From: Aquimarina sp. U1-2
GTDB lineage: Bacteria > Bacteroidota > Bacteroidia > Flavobacteriales > Flavobacteriaceae
Length of the DNA stretch: 64,000 nt
NCBI RefSeq assembly: GCF_017897595.1
Contig: NZ_JAGKIK010000005.1
Span: forward strand, 243,731-307,730
Reading direction: 5' to 3'
The translations under genes and the position numbers were made by a program. This document shows positions 18,317 to 28,270 of the stretch, in pieces (the stretch's first letter is position 1; each line of letters opens with the position of its first letter). The notes beneath the pieces are model-generated. The model searched no databases. It saw only the letters and a list, made by a program, of their open reading frames with translations, and was not told the origin of the DNA.

Positions 18317-18940
18317 TTAAAAAGCCTTTTCAATTACCATAAGAATGGAATAGTAAATGTCAAAAGCAATAAACTTTTTTATCTGAGGGGTTCTAAATTT
18401 TTGATCAGGAATGTAATAAATTCTTTGGGCTATAATCGATGTGCTTACATTACCGTCTCCTTCTAGAGTGTCAATAATTTCTTTAAAGTCATTGCTTTCG
18501 CTTGTGTTTTTAAGACATTGTATAAGCCCCCCACGATAGTTAAAAATCATGATTTCTTCCTGATTTTTACCTGATGGAGATGGTACAGATTTTTTAACCG
18601 CCTCTTGATTTTCATAATCACTTAGTTTTACCCATAATGAATTTTTACCGGTAGCGGCTTTTTTAAATTCTCGAGTAAGAGCTATAGAACTGCTCGAAGG
18701 TAATTTCTTTAAATCTATTGATAAACTAGCGACTTCTGCTAAGAACGTTCTGTATGTTTTTATAGAGTCGTTTTCAAATTTGTAATGTGTAAAAAGATCC
18801 TTTTCAAAAGAGGCAAATGCTTTTTTCGACAAACCACTGGTGTCTATACCAAGGCAATCGACATCTGTTTGAGCATAAGAATTTAGAAATAATAAAAGCA
18901 ATACTACAAACATTGCTTTTAATCTAATCACTAGGGGCAT
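18317..18940 (-). CDS. Hypothetical secreted protein between the mutase subunit genes
   Basis: A 207-residue protein with an N-terminal signal peptide (residues 1-23, ending NSYAQ) and no family I recognise. The mature part is acidic to neutral, mostly helical by composition in the first half and probably beta-rich towards the C-terminus (QRIYYIPDQKFRTPQIKKFIAF). The position between mutA and mutB on the same strand (gaps of 89 and 94 bases) is probably incidental to mutase function, because the product is exported while the mutase is cytosolic. Confidence 0.65.
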   Translation of the reverse strand: MPLVIRLKAMFVVLLLLFLNSYAQTDVDCLGIDTSGLSKKAFASFEKDLFTHYKFENDSIKTYRTFLAEVASLSIDLKKLPSSSSIALTREFKKAATGKNSLWVKLSDYENQEAVKKSVPSPSGKNQEEIMIFNYRGGLIQCLKNTSESNDFKEIIDTLEGDGNVSTSIIAQRIYYIPDQKFRTPQIKKFIAFDIYYSILMVIEKAF

Positions 18941-19029
18941 GGATTTAGATTTAGTAAAGTTAATGTATAGGCTAAGACTAATTAATTTTGCCGCAAGTTA
19001 GTAATTCCTGAGTAAATATTAATGTTTTG

Positions 19030-20394
19030 TTAAAGATTTTTCTCTAGAAGCGCACTTAGTCGCTTTTCTAAAATAGGTTCTATTAATGTTTTTCTAGGTT
19101 TTTTTTTCTTGAACACAGGTTTCTCGAGCTCCGGAGTAACTTCGTTGGTGTTTTTAAATGCATTAGCACCAGTTAAAATGATCTTTTCTTCATCAAAAAG
19201 CTGCTGCTCTTTATTGGTACTTTCTTTAATTTTTTTCTGTATAATACCTGATTTAAGTTGCTTAAGAAAACCTCCGCTTTTTTCTATGTTTTTAAATAAT
19301 GCCAGTGCTTTTTCGGCCATTTGTTGCGTGAGACTTTCAATATAATAAGAACCGTTTGCAGGATTTTTTACAAGTCCGAAATAGCTTTCATTCTTTAAAA
19401 TAAGCAGTTGATTAAGGGCAATTCTTGTACCGAAATCATTTTCATAATTATAGACTTCGTCGTACGGAAGGTTGTACACCACATCTGCCCCACCCAGAAT
19501 TGCACTCATACATTCGGTAGTAGTACGTAACATATTTACATTATAATCCAATATGGTTTTATTGCGATGTGAAGGATATGCTATGATATGACATTCGTTT
19601 TGAATAGTATAAGCTTCGGCCAGTGTTGACCAAAGCAGTCGTAATGCTCTTAGTTTTGCAATTTCAAAAAAATAGTTTCCACCTAAAGCAACTTTAAACA
19701 CTATCTGGGTATTGATAAGAGGATTGTGGTCTTTATCCTTAAAAAAATTTAGGTATTCATTGGCGTGAGCTATACCATATACCAACTGCTGAATCATCGT
19801 AGCGCCTGCATTTTGATATAAACCCATATCGACACTAAGCACATTTTGTAGATTTGATAATTTTGTAATCTCTTCCAGGATATTGTAATCTTCTTTTAAG
19901 GTGTAGAACCAATTACCAGTACCTGCTAATCGATTAATACTATCGGTAAGAAACGAGATCGTCAGTTTTTTAGCTTTTGCCATCTCATTGATGGATTGTA
20001 CGTAAGGTACAGACAAAAATTCTGTTTCTATATATATAACAATTGAAGCATCAATATTTTGTAACAATATGTTAAGATCGACTTGATCATTTTTGATCAC
20101 CAAAAAAAGGCTTTCGGCTCCTTTTGTAATAGCTTTTTTAGCACTTTCGTTTCCTTTACTGGCGTCTTGAACTTCTATTTTTAAAGAATTTTTCCATACA
20201 GAAGAAGATGAAATAGGTTGTATAGTGAAGTCATCAATATCCTCTTGCGTATAAAAAGGTTTAATATCAATTCCTTCTAAAGATTTAAAAATTAAAGCTT
20301 CGTTATAGTCTGCACCTTTTAGGTCAAACTGAATTTTTTGCTTCCATTCTTTTGCAGTGACCTGATCAAAACTATCAAATAAGGGTTTAGTCAT
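19030..20394 (-). CDS. mutA: Methylmalonyl-CoA mutase, small subunit
   Basis: The non-catalytic partner of the B12-dependent mutase. The 454 residues correspond to the TIM-barrel part only: WKQKIQFDLKGADYNEALIFKS near the N-terminus, then DMGLYQNAGATMIQQL and GGADVVYNLPYDE. No C-terminal cobalamin domain and no DxHxxG motif are present, so it is about 150-180 residues shorter than actinobacterial MutA; this shortened form is usual in Bacteroidota. Its start overlaps the end of the divIC-like gene by 8 bases, indicating coupled translation in a udk - divIC - mutA transcription unit. Confidence 0.93.
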   Translation of the reverse strand: MTKPLFDSFDQVTAKEWKQKIQFDLKGADYNEALIFKSLEGIDIKPFYTQEDIDDFTIQPISSSSVWKNSLKIEVQDASKGNESAKKAITKGAESLFLVIKNDQVDLNILLQNIDASIVIYIETEFLSVPYVQSINEMAKAKKLTISFLTDSINRLAGTGNWFYTLKEDYNILEEITKLSNLQNVLSVDMGLYQNAGATMIQQLVYGIAHANEYLNFFKDKDHNPLINTQIVFKVALGGNYFFEIAKLRALRLLWSTLAEAYTIQNECHIIAYPSHRNKTILDYNVNMLRTTTECMSAILGGADVVYNLPYDEVYNYENDFGTRIALNQLLILKNESYFGLVKNPANGSYYIESLTQQMAEKALALFKNIEKSGGFLKQLKSGIIQKKIKESTNKEQQLFDEEKIILTGANAFKNTNEVTPELEKPVFKKKKPRKTLIEPILEKRLSALLEKNL

Positions 20395-20746
20395 TCTTTT
20401 TAGTTTTCAAAATACTGTCTTCGTATTCGATGATGTAAATCTCTTCATTGTCTCGTTTCATAAAATATTCTTCTCTTGCAAACTTTTCAAGTTCGCTACT
20501 ATCTTTTAATACTTTAATATCCTTTTGATCTTTGATAATCTCTTTGATATAGTATTCTTTATTATCTTCTAATTCTATAATTTCTTGATCTAACTCTCGA
20601 TGTATAAGCCATGAGTTTGTATCCAGAAATAACATCCAAATCACAAACAATACTACAATTAGTACATATTTATTTAAAAATATAGCAAAAAATGGTATCA
20701 ATGCTGGTTTATTTTTTAATTTTTGGAAATAACTTCTAAGCTTCAA
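20387..20746 (-). CDS. Septum formation initiator family protein (DivIC/FtsB-like)
   Basis: A 119-residue bitopic protein: a short basic cytosolic N-terminus, one membrane helix (about 26-43, VLIVVLFVIWMLFLD), then a periplasmic coiled coil (about 48-85) ending in the KFAREEYFMKRDNEEIYIIEY segment typical of DivIC/FtsB. Such proteins form the FtsQLB/DivIB-FtsL-DivIC complex that activates septal peptidoglycan synthesis. It starts 36 bases after udk and overlaps mutA. Confidence 0.88.
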   Translation of the reverse strand: MKLRSYFQKLKNKPALIPFFAIFLNKYVLIVVLFVIWMLFLDTNSWLIHRELDQEIIELEDNKEYYIKEIIKDQKDIKVLKDSSELEKFAREEYFMKRDNEEIYIIEYEDSILKTKKND

Positions 20747-20782
20747 AGTAAGTAGATAATAGTTGACCTAAAGGTACAAAAG

Positions 20783-21391
20783 TTAATTCAGGCGCTCTTT
20801 AATAATAGTACGAACTATATCAACGGCTACGTTATTGTAATTATTATTCGGGATGATAAGATCGGCAAACTCTTTTGTAGGATCTATAAATTGTTGATGC
20901 ATGGGTTTTAAGGTGTTTTGATATCGATCCAACACTTCATCCATATCTCTACCGCGCTCGGCTATGTCTCTTTTTAAACGACGTATCAAACGCTCATCAC
21001 TATCGGCGTGTACATATATTTTAATATCAAACATAGCTCGTATTTCTGCTTGTGTAAGAATTAGAATACCTTCTACGATAACCACTTTTCTAGGATGAGT
21101 ACTTATCGTGTTTTGTGTTCTGTTGTGTGTTACAAAAGAGTATACGGGCTGTTCTATAGTTTCACCTCTTTTAAGCGCTGCCAAGTGTTGCCCCAGCAAA
21201 TTAAAATCTATAGATTGCGGATGATCAAAATTAATCTTTACACGTTCTTCATAAGTAAGATGACTCGTATCTTTGTAATAAGAATCTTGCGAAATAACAC
21301 AAACTTCTTCTTTTGGAAGTTCATTTATAATTTGATTGACAACCGTTGTTTTTCCGCAGCCAGTTCCACCTGCAATACCGATGATGAGCAT
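20783..21391 (-). CDS. udk: Uridine kinase
   Basis: Phosphorylates uridine and cytidine in pyrimidine salvage. The 202 residues have the P-loop GIAGGTGCGKTTV (residues 5-17), the QDSYYKD substrate motif, NFDHPQSIDF and the RLIRRLKRDIAERGR lid. Length and motif order match bacterial Udk. It is the first gene in a minus-strand run leading to the cell-division protein and the mutase genes. Confidence 0.96.
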   Translation of the reverse strand: MLIIGIAGGTGCGKTTVVNQIINELPKEEVCVISQDSYYKDTSHLTYEERVKINFDHPQSIDFNLLGQHLAALKRGETIEQPVYSFVTHNRTQNTISTHPRKVVIVEGILILTQAEIRAMFDIKIYVHADSDERLIRRLKRDIAERGRDMDEVLDRYQNTLKPMHQQFIDPTKEFADLIIPNNNYNNVAVDIVRTIIKERLN

Positions 21392-21532
21392 TCTTATGTT
21401 TTTCTGGCAAATTTAGAAATAGTTTTTAATACTACGAGTTTTTGGGGTGGCGAGTTTGTAAATCATTAGGGTGGTGTGCATTTTACATATTATGTATACA
21501 GCCTGTTTAGGCTATTAATTCTTGATCAAAAG

Positions 21533-22618
21533 CTAGTGAGGTTCATAAACGATTCCTGAAGAGGAATCTCGATTTGCTCCGGTAACACTGCTTAGACAAT
21601 TTATTTCTTTTCGATCGCGCAAGACTCCCATAAACGCAAAAATTAAGGCTTCTTTGAAATCTATAATTTGAGTAGACGGAATAGTAATTACTGCATCATC
21701 ACCCAATTTTTCTCGTAGTATTGCTATGAGGAAATCGTTTTTTGCACCTCCGCCGGTGATCAACAACGACGGATTGTTTATTGGAATCATTTTTATTGCC
21801 TTTGCTATCTGATGAGCAATATGATGCACAGATGTATGCAAAAGGTTTTCAATAGTATCCTTTGTATTTTCTATGACCGGAATTATGTTTCTTTCAAACC
21901 ATTCATATCCCAAAGACTTAGGGTAGGGGAGCTTGTAGTAATGAAGAGCATTCAATTGATGTAACAATTCTTGATTTATGGTTCCGGTAGCGGCTATTTG
22001 CCCTCCTTCGTCGTATGCAAGATTAATTTTTTTACAACTGTAATTAAGTAACATGTTTACAGGAGAAATATCATACGCATTTCTAGCGGTATTGATTTCA
22101 AAAGAGATATTACTGATTCCGCCTAGATTAAGGCACATATCATAAGAGCTAAACAGTAATTTATCTCCTACGGGAACAAGCGGGGCACCTTGCCCACCTA
22201 ATGCCACGTCGTTGGTTCTAAAATCACAAATCACCTTTTGCTTACATGCATTGGCAAGATGCTGTCCTGATCCTATTTGAAAGGTTAGTCCGGATTGTGG
22301 TTGGTGAAACACAGTATGCCCGTGGCTCGCAACAAAATCTATTGCTAACTGGTGGCTATTTATAAAGCTTTTTACTTGTTGTCCTAACCAATTTCCATAT
22401 ATGTTGTGAAAAACCAAAAGTTCGGTAGCTTTACTGTGGATTGCATTTTTTAATTTTTGTTGTAAAGAATAGTCATAAGGTATACTTTTCGATTTTTGAA
22501 TAGAAAATACCCAACAATCGTTTTTATACTCAAAATGACAGTAGGCTATATCCAACCCATCCAGGGATGTTCCCGACATGAGCCCTATTACTTCATATAT
22601 TTTTTGAGGAATTGTCAT
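21533..22618 (-). CDS. anmK: Anhydro-N-acetylmuramic acid kinase
   Basis: Phosphorylates 1,6-anhydro-MurNAc with hydrolytic ring opening to give MurNAc 6-phosphate in cell-wall recycling. The 361 residues begin with the diagnostic GLMSGTSLDGLDIA (about 11-24). FVASHGHTVFHQP, LNLGGISNISF and LLITGGGAKNDFL (hexokinase-like ATPase motifs) follow in order. It is normal in length. The gene is monocistronic by spacing: about 140 bases to udk and 53 bases from the upstream hypothetical. Confidence 0.96.
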   Translation of the reverse strand: MTIPQKIYEVIGLMSGTSLDGLDIAYCHFEYKNDCWVFSIQKSKSIPYDYSLQQKLKNAIHSKATELLVFHNIYGNWLGQQVKSFINSHQLAIDFVASHGHTVFHQPQSGLTFQIGSGQHLANACKQKVICDFRTNDVALGGQGAPLVPVGDKLLFSSYDMCLNLGGISNISFEINTARNAYDISPVNMLLNYSCKKINLAYDEGGQIAATGTINQELLHQLNALHYYKLPYPKSLGYEWFERNIIPVIENTKDTIENLLHTSVHHIAHQIAKAIKMIPINNPSLLITGGGAKNDFLIAILREKLGDDAVITIPSTQIIDFKEALIFAFMGVLRDRKEINCLSSVTGANRDSSSGIVYEPH

Positions 22619-22671
22619 CTACTATTTTAGAACATATAAAGATATGCTGAGATTATAAAAAATCAAATACA

Positions 22672-23457
22672 TTACATTTTGGTAATGTATTGTAAATCTA
22701 AAACATCTGGATCAATTTCGGGTAATGATTTTTTGTAATAGAAATCGATAATTTGATTTTCTAAATAGTGTTCTATTTTTTCAATCTGATCTGCATTGTA
22801 TAATTTGTAAACTGGTAAGGCTTCTGTTTTTTTAAACGTTTTCATCAAGCTATCGGGATTTTTTACAATATCAATGCCCTTATATTTTTCGAATTTACCT
22901 TTCATCCAGCGGTGGCATAGCAATTTGGTTTGGCTATCTATTAGTTCTTTTTTAGCGGTATCAAATTCTTCAATATTTGTTGGATTTTCATTTAATTTTC
23001 TATCTAATCGTACTTTTGCTTTGGTAAATTCTCGTTCAAATTTAAAATCGACGACATACATGTCTTTTTTTACTTTTTTTACAACCGCATATAGACTACT
23101 TTCATATGCATTTGCGAAATCTTCATAATTGTAAAGCGCATCTAAAAACTTTATAGCGTGTTTTTTATAATGTTTAGGAATAGGTTGTTTTTTTGTTTTA
23201 ATAAAGAGGGAATTCAGTTCGTTTACTATTTCAATAGGAATATCTATAAATTTGGAATCATTTTTTAAAGCCTCTAATTTTGAAGTAATTTGTAGTCTGG
23301 TCCCTTTATAAAGCTCTGATCGATATTTAAATCTGTATGTATTTCTAGAATTTTCTACGTATTGAGCGGTACTAAGTAAGGAGATCAAAAACATTAGCAT
23401 ACATAGTAAATGTTTACTAGGGAAGCTGTTCTTTATTTGTAGTGCTTTTGTTGTCAT
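22672..23457 (-). CDS. Hypothetical secreted protein
   Basis: A 261-residue protein with a signal peptide (hydrophobic stretch at about 17-31, cleavage near STAQ). The mature part is Lys- and Glu-rich, mostly helical, and about 225 residues long. I recognise no domain. It sits 31 bases from a cytochrome c gene transcribed in the same direction upstream, so the two may share a transcript. A periplasmic or surface location is inferred from the signal only. Confidence 0.65.
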   Translation of the reverse strand: MTTKALQIKNSFPSKHLLCMLMFLISLLSTAQYVENSRNTYRFKYRSELYKGTRLQITSKLEALKNDSKFIDIPIEIVNELNSLFIKTKKQPIPKHYKKHAIKFLDALYNYEDFANAYESSLYAVVKKVKKDMYVVDFKFEREFTKAKVRLDRKLNENPTNIEEFDTAKKELIDSQTKLLCHRWMKGKFEKYKGIDIVKNPDSLMKTFKKTEALPVYKLYNADQIEKIEHYLENQIIDFYYKKSLPEIDPDVLDLQYITKM

Positions 23458-23488
23458 CTTCGATAGAGTAACGTATACGTACCCGTAC

Positions 23489-23950
23489 TTATTTTTTTAC
23501 ATTTGCTACTTCTTCGACGGTTACCATTTCTTTTTGCGTATTCCCCCAGCTATTCATAATATAATTCATTACATCTGCAATTTCTTCATCTTCTAGTCCT
23601 AGAGGCATCATAGCACTATTGTACGATTTGCCATTGACTTGTATTGGTCCGTTTAACCCGTATTTAATAGAGTGAATGCTTTCCAAACGTTTATTGACGA
23701 GCCAATCTGAGCCTGCTAGAGGTGGAAATACGTTGGGTGTACCTTTTCCGTCAGCAAGATGGCACTGCATACAAAAATCGGCATAAACTTCTTTTCCACG
23801 GGCCATACTCTCTGCTAATTTTGAATTTTGACTATCTACATAGTGATAAGGCTCATGTTCAAAATTTATAAGTTTTGGTTGTGCAAAAATAGCAATGGTT
23901 GTAGCACAAGTTATGCAGCCAACTACTATCTTTTTGTATGTTCGTTTCAT
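23489..23950 (-). CDS. Monohaem c-type cytochrome
   Basis: A 153-residue periplasmic class I cytochrome c. A signal peptide (about 1-23, ending FAQ) is followed by the haem attachment motif CMQCH (Cys60, Cys63, His64) and a distal Met ligand in SAMMPLGLEDEEIADVMNYI (Met114 or Met115). This is the CCP/NirM-like small cytochrome type found beside PQQ dehydrogenases. The next gene downstream on the chromosome (24082-25200, upstream in transcription, 131 bases away) is a soluble PQQ-type sugar dehydrogenase, so this cytochrome is a plausible electron acceptor for it. Confidence 0.92.
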   Translation of the reverse strand: MKRTYKKIVVGCITCATTIAIFAQPKLINFEHEPYHYVDSQNSKLAESMARGKEVYADFCMQCHLADGKGTPNVFPPLAGSDWLVNKRLESIHSIKYGLNGPIQVNGKSYNSAMMPLGLEDEEIADVMNYIMNSWGNTQKEMVTVEEVANVKK

Positions 23951-24081
23951 ACGAATAATCTATGTTTAAAGTTTTAAAATGTATTGGCACCGCCAAAGGG
24001 TCTTAGTACTCTCACGGCTTGTATCAAAATTAAAATTTAGTTTCTTTCGAATACCGTTTCGGCTTGCCCCAAGGGGGTTTA

Positions 24082-25200
24082 CTATGTTTTAGGAACAATT
24101 TTTAAGATTCCCTTATTTTCTACAGCAACATAAATAAAACCGTCTGGTCCTTGTCTAACATTACGAACACGCCCGATATCTTCTAACAATTTTTTTCTTC
24201 CGGAGACTTTTTGATCGGTTAGTTCTACTAGCTCAAGATACTGAAACTTTAGCGAACCTATTACGATATCATTTTTCCAATCAGGATATATATCGCTGGT
24301 AACAAAATCCATTCCGCTAGGTGCTATAGACGGGATCCAATAGTAAAGGGGTTGTTGCATTCCTTCTTTTTTGGTAAGTGCTGTAATTTGAGTACCACTA
24401 TAATTAATGCCGTAAGTGATAACAGGCCATCCATAATTTATTCCTTTTTGTATAGGATTGATTTCATCACCACCTCTGGGGCCATGCTCATGCACCCAAA
24501 TTGTACCATTGGGATGTAATGCCATACCTTGTGGATTGCGATGTCCATACGAGTAAATGGCTTTTTTTGCGTTTTCTGTTTGTATAAAAGGGTTGTCCTT
24601 AGGTATACTACCATCATCATGCAAGCGATAAATTTTGCCGCCATCTTTGGTAACATCTTGTGGGTTCACATCTCGATTGCCTCGATCACCAATACAAAAA
24701 TAGACATAGCCCTCGTTATCAAATTCTATACGCGAACCGAAATGATGACCTTTTGTAGTGTTTGGGGTTCCTTTATAGAGAGTTTCAATATCAATTAATT
24801 GATCATTGGCTAGTTTTGCTCTAATTAAAGCGGTATTACCTCCTTTTTCGGCACCGTCTTTCGACGAATATGTGATATATATCCAACCATTTTTCTCATA
24901 TTGAGGATGTAATTCTATATCCAATAATCCTCCTTGATTTCTAACGTATACTTCGGGAACATTACCTATAGATTTCTTATTCCCGTTTTTGAAGTGAATT
25001 AATGCTCCACTTTTTTCTGTAATCAACATACTTCCGTCGGGCAACCAAGCCATTCCCCAGGGAATCTGCAGATCTTGAACCACCAATTCTGTCGTATAAT
25101 TTTTTGGATCGGGCTCTAGCACAACATCGTTTTCTTTCTTTTCTTGAGCGCAAGCTGAAAAAGTAGCGATCACAAGAGATAAGCATAAAATTATTCTCAT
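24082..25200 (-). CDS. PQQ-dependent aldose sugar dehydrogenase-like lipoprotein
   Basis: A 372-residue protein of the soluble glucose/aldose sugar dehydrogenase family (six-bladed propeller). The N-terminus is a lipobox signal (ATFSACAQEK, Cys at about 18). Motifs include IPWGMAWLPDGSMLITEKSG, GGLLDIELHP, HFGSRIEFDNEGYVY with the catalytic His region, SYGHRNPQGMALHP, EHGPRGGDEIN (Ca/PQQ loop) and VGSLKFQYLE. It oxidises sugars in the periplasm with PQQ as cofactor; no pqq synthesis genes are in the window, so PQQ may be scavenged. The cytochrome c gene next to it suits electron transfer. Confidence 0.92.
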   Translation of the reverse strand: MRIILCLSLVIATFSACAQEKKENDVVLEPDPKNYTTELVVQDLQIPWGMAWLPDGSMLITEKSGALIHFKNGNKKSIGNVPEVYVRNQGGLLDIELHPQYEKNGWIYITYSSKDGAEKGGNTALIRAKLANDQLIDIETLYKGTPNTTKGHHFGSRIEFDNEGYVYFCIGDRGNRDVNPQDVTKDGGKIYRLHDDGSIPKDNPFIQTENAKKAIYSYGHRNPQGMALHPNGTIWVHEHGPRGGDEINPIQKGINYGWPVITYGINYSGTQITALTKKEGMQQPLYYWIPSIAPSGMDFVTSDIYPDWKNDIVIGSLKFQYLELVELTDQKVSGRKKLLEDIGRVRNVRQGPDGFIYVAVENKGILKIVPKT

Positions 25201-25415
25201 TTGATAATAGTATGATTTAAATGATTAATTGAGTAGTACACTTTTTGAAAGTCCTATACATTCTGATTTTTTTACGATTCATGCAAAACATCTCTTTACA
25301 TCTACTTACTTCAGCATTGATAAAAACAATAGTGTTCTTTTCAACTATATATTCCATAGTGAAAAGATAACTCATTTAAAGTATTCTTAACCTGAAAAAT
25401 ACGACAAATTATTAG

Positions 25416-27722
25416 TTATAATCTATAATTTATGTTAATCCCACCATAGGTGTTAAATGGTAATCCAGGGTAGAAGTACCTTGGAGCATTGCCTCCAAAA
25501 CCTCTTGCATTGATCTGAAGTTGAGCTACATATTGCGTATCTAAAATGTTATTAGCTCCAAAAAAAATATCAAAATCGAAATCCTTACCGATGGTATTTT
25601 TATAGCCAATTTTTCCGTGAAGTAATTCGTAAGAGTCACTAAACACCGTATTAGCATCATTGGCCGGAATTTCATGTACTTTTTGAAAGGTTAGGTTGCC
25701 ATAGAAGCCTTTTACAGCGGTAATATCTATACCAAGATTGAAAACCTCTTCGGGTACACCGGTTAGTTTATTTCCTGAAAAATTGTTATCTAAATCTACA
25801 AATTCATCAAATTTATAATCGTAGATAGAAGCATTCACCCACAACTCTACTTGATAAGGTTTCTTATTGATTATGCTATAATTGATTTCAGCTTCAAAAC
25901 CATTATGAGTTGTTTTGCCGGCGTTAATTGCAAAAAAGTTATCTTCAGTAGTTCTTCTCGCTACCAATAAGTCACTTACTTTCATAGTGTATGCAGAAAG
26001 AGTACCTCTAATATTTCGAAATAATTTATATCGGGTTCCTACTTCGTAATTCCATCCAATTTCTGGTTTAATATCGGGGTTGAATATGCCATTGGGAAGT
26101 AACGTTTCTGCGGTAGTTGGAGTAGAGAAGCCATGTGCGATGGTTCCAAATAGGATTAATTTGGGAGTAAGCGCTGCGTTAATTCCAATTTTAGGAGAGA
26201 GAATAGGTTCAAACTCGAATTGCCCCGAATTATTTTCACCGTCTTCAAAGAACGTATCTGTGATATCAAAAAAAGTTTGATTAAGATGAAGCCCTACATT
26301 TAGCGTTACTCCTTTATAAGGTACAAAATTTGATTCGGCAAATAAATTGTAATAATAACGTCGTTCAAAAAGATCAGAAAGTTGATCGCCTCTTACGCTT
26401 CCGGTTCCAGGAGGAAAACTTTCGTAAAGATTTTGAAAGGTTTTATGAGCATAGGTGTCAAAAAAAAGCTCTCCGCCAAGGGACCAGTTCCATTCTTTTT
26501 GCCATATCTTGTGATTTCCTAATATTCTTGATCGTACGCCTATAGTTTCTGTATTTTCTTCTAAGATATTAAAAGGTCTGGGTTCATCATTTTTTCTGAA
26601 CGATAAAAAAGTGCTAGTAACCTGTTTCAGCATTGAAGAATAATCATGTTCCCAGGTGAACCCTAAAATCCCGTAATTTACATTTTCAAAAGCCTGAGAT
26701 CGACCCCAGGTAAAGGCGGCTTGACTAGGGTTTGTATTAAAATCTTCTTGATTTAATGAGCTAGGTATTCCTGCTTTGAGGTCGACATAACTTCCTAAAA
26801 TAGCTAAGCGGTCATTATTGTCTATGTTGAGGTTTGAAGTAAGTGTGACCGTGTTTCGATCATAGGTATTATTGGCTCTATATCCATCTGTATGGTTATT
26901 GCTATACAGAATGGTAAGATTTTTATTTTCGTTGCCAATAGCAGTTTTTGCGAATAACCTTCTTAATCCGTAACTGCCTGTCGACATAGATAATTGCGCT
27001 GTAGTACCCGCATTTATTTTAAACTGAGGTTTTAGTAAAATAGTTCCTCCCAATCCTACGCCGTAACTACTTGAAGAGGGGCCTTTTTGTATTTCTATAC
27101 CTGCAACTGCTCCTAGTTCGAGATCTTCAATAGATGATTCACCATTACCATCTGTCAAGGGAATATCTCCAAAATAGGCTCTAATATTTGCAGTTCCAAA
27201 AAGATTTCGTGCTCCAATACCCCGAATGGTAATTCGATTTGTGTTTAGTGTAGCATTTTGCATAAATATCCCTGGGATGCGGTTAAGTACCGGGTGTAAT
27301 TCCAAAGGGTTTCCACGATTAATATCTTCAGAAGAAATTAGTGAAACTGAAGCGGTAGCATTTTTATAGAAATTAGGAATTGATAATTGATTTACCAGTA
27401 CTTCATCCAGATTTGTAATTTTTTGAGAAAGTTTGACGGTGATTTGAGTAGTATTATGTAAAAGAATACGCTTTTCTTCATATCCTTCTTTATAAATAAT
27501 TAAACTATCTGAAGCCATTATGGTAAAAGTACCTGTTATATCTGTGTAGATTTCATTTTTTCCTTTTGATGTAATGCTAGCATTTTTAATAGGAGTATTG
27601 GTAGCGCTATCTAAAACGATTCCTGTAATTTGCTGCTGTGAATATACGATGATGGATTGCATCGTAATGAAGCATAAAAAAATATATTTCAAAACTTTTT
27701 TTGGTAAATATCGGAAACTCAT
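25416..27722 (-). CDS. TonB-dependent receptor (substrate unknown)
   Basis: A 768-residue outer-membrane active transporter. In order: signal peptide (about 1-28, IVYSQ), carboxypeptidase-like domain (about 30-105, ITGIVLDSATNTPIKNASI), plug (about 115-235, IRGIGARNLFGTANIRAYFGD) and a 22-strand-type barrel ending in YGGININYRL with a terminal aromatic-hydrophobic pattern. Plug and barrel details (ERRYYYNLFAESNF) recall FecA-type iron-chelate receptors. No SusD partner is present, and no copy of the 17-bp operator found at the other receptor genes was seen, so regulation may differ. It is monocistronic by spacing. Confidence 0.93.
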   Translation of the reverse strand: MSFRYLPKKVLKYIFLCFITMQSIIVYSQQQITGIVLDSATNTPIKNASITSKGKNEIYTDITGTFTIMASDSLIIYKEGYEEKRILLHNTTQITVKLSQKITNLDEVLVNQLSIPNFYKNATASVSLISSEDINRGNPLELHPVLNRIPGIFMQNATLNTNRITIRGIGARNLFGTANIRAYFGDIPLTDGNGESSIEDLELGAVAGIEIQKGPSSSSYGVGLGGTILLKPQFKINAGTTAQLSMSTGSYGLRRLFAKTAIGNENKNLTILYSNNHTDGYRANNTYDRNTVTLTSNLNIDNNDRLAILGSYVDLKAGIPSSLNQEDFNTNPSQAAFTWGRSQAFENVNYGILGFTWEHDYSSMLKQVTSTFLSFRKNDEPRPFNILEENTETIGVRSRILGNHKIWQKEWNWSLGGELFFDTYAHKTFQNLYESFPPGTGSVRGDQLSDLFERRYYYNLFAESNFVPYKGVTLNVGLHLNQTFFDITDTFFEDGENNSGQFEFEPILSPKIGINAALTPKLILFGTIAHGFSTPTTAETLLPNGIFNPDIKPEIGWNYEVGTRYKLFRNIRGTLSAYTMKVSDLLVARRTTEDNFFAINAGKTTHNGFEAEINYSIINKKPYQVELWVNASIYDYKFDEFVDLDNNFSGNKLTGVPEEVFNLGIDITAVKGFYGNLTFQKVHEIPANDANTVFSDSYELLHGKIGYKNTIGKDFDFDIFFGANNILDTQYVAQLQINARGFGGNAPRYFYPGLPFNTYGGININYRL

Positions 27723-28270
27723 GATGAAAGCCTTTAAAAATCATGATTGTATTTAAAAAATTATCATTTTCAGGCAAAAAAAGTTCTTAAATTGAATTTA
27801 CTTGAAGAATAATAGAGATCAGCTGTTAGTTACTTGTTGAAATAAGACGTTATAGTACTACTGTCTGGGTGAGCCCTTTGTCAGAGCTCGTACAGGCTCA
27901 GTTGAAACCAATTTTACAATGACGAAAAGTTCTCGACTGTCCTCAAACGGACATGTGATAAGACTTCAAATTTCTGAAAACCATATTTTATAACATTATT
28001 ATCTGATAAAAAAGTTGATACGCTCTGAAAACTTCAATTACCATTAAGAAATCATAAGTTTATAAAAAAGACACCTTGCTTTTCTAAAATTTAGACAACT
28101 TATTTTGAAACGGAATCGCCATTACTTCAAAAACCCCAATAGACAAGTAGTTACAAACAAGTTTTTGTTTTATTTTCTGACGGCGCAGCGGTCTAGTTTC
28201 TTTAACCGAACAATACTGATTTTATAATTAAACCTTTATGTATTTATCTAATGATCTTTAAAGAATCATT
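27723..28270. other. Intergenic region without a gene
   Basis: A 548-base gap. It holds an imperfect REP-like hairpin around 27871-27899 (GAGCC...GGCTC) and otherwise AT-rich sequence with no ORF that has coding character. The receptor promoter should lie near 27723-27800, but no clear TAnnTTTG box was seen. Confidence 0.5.
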
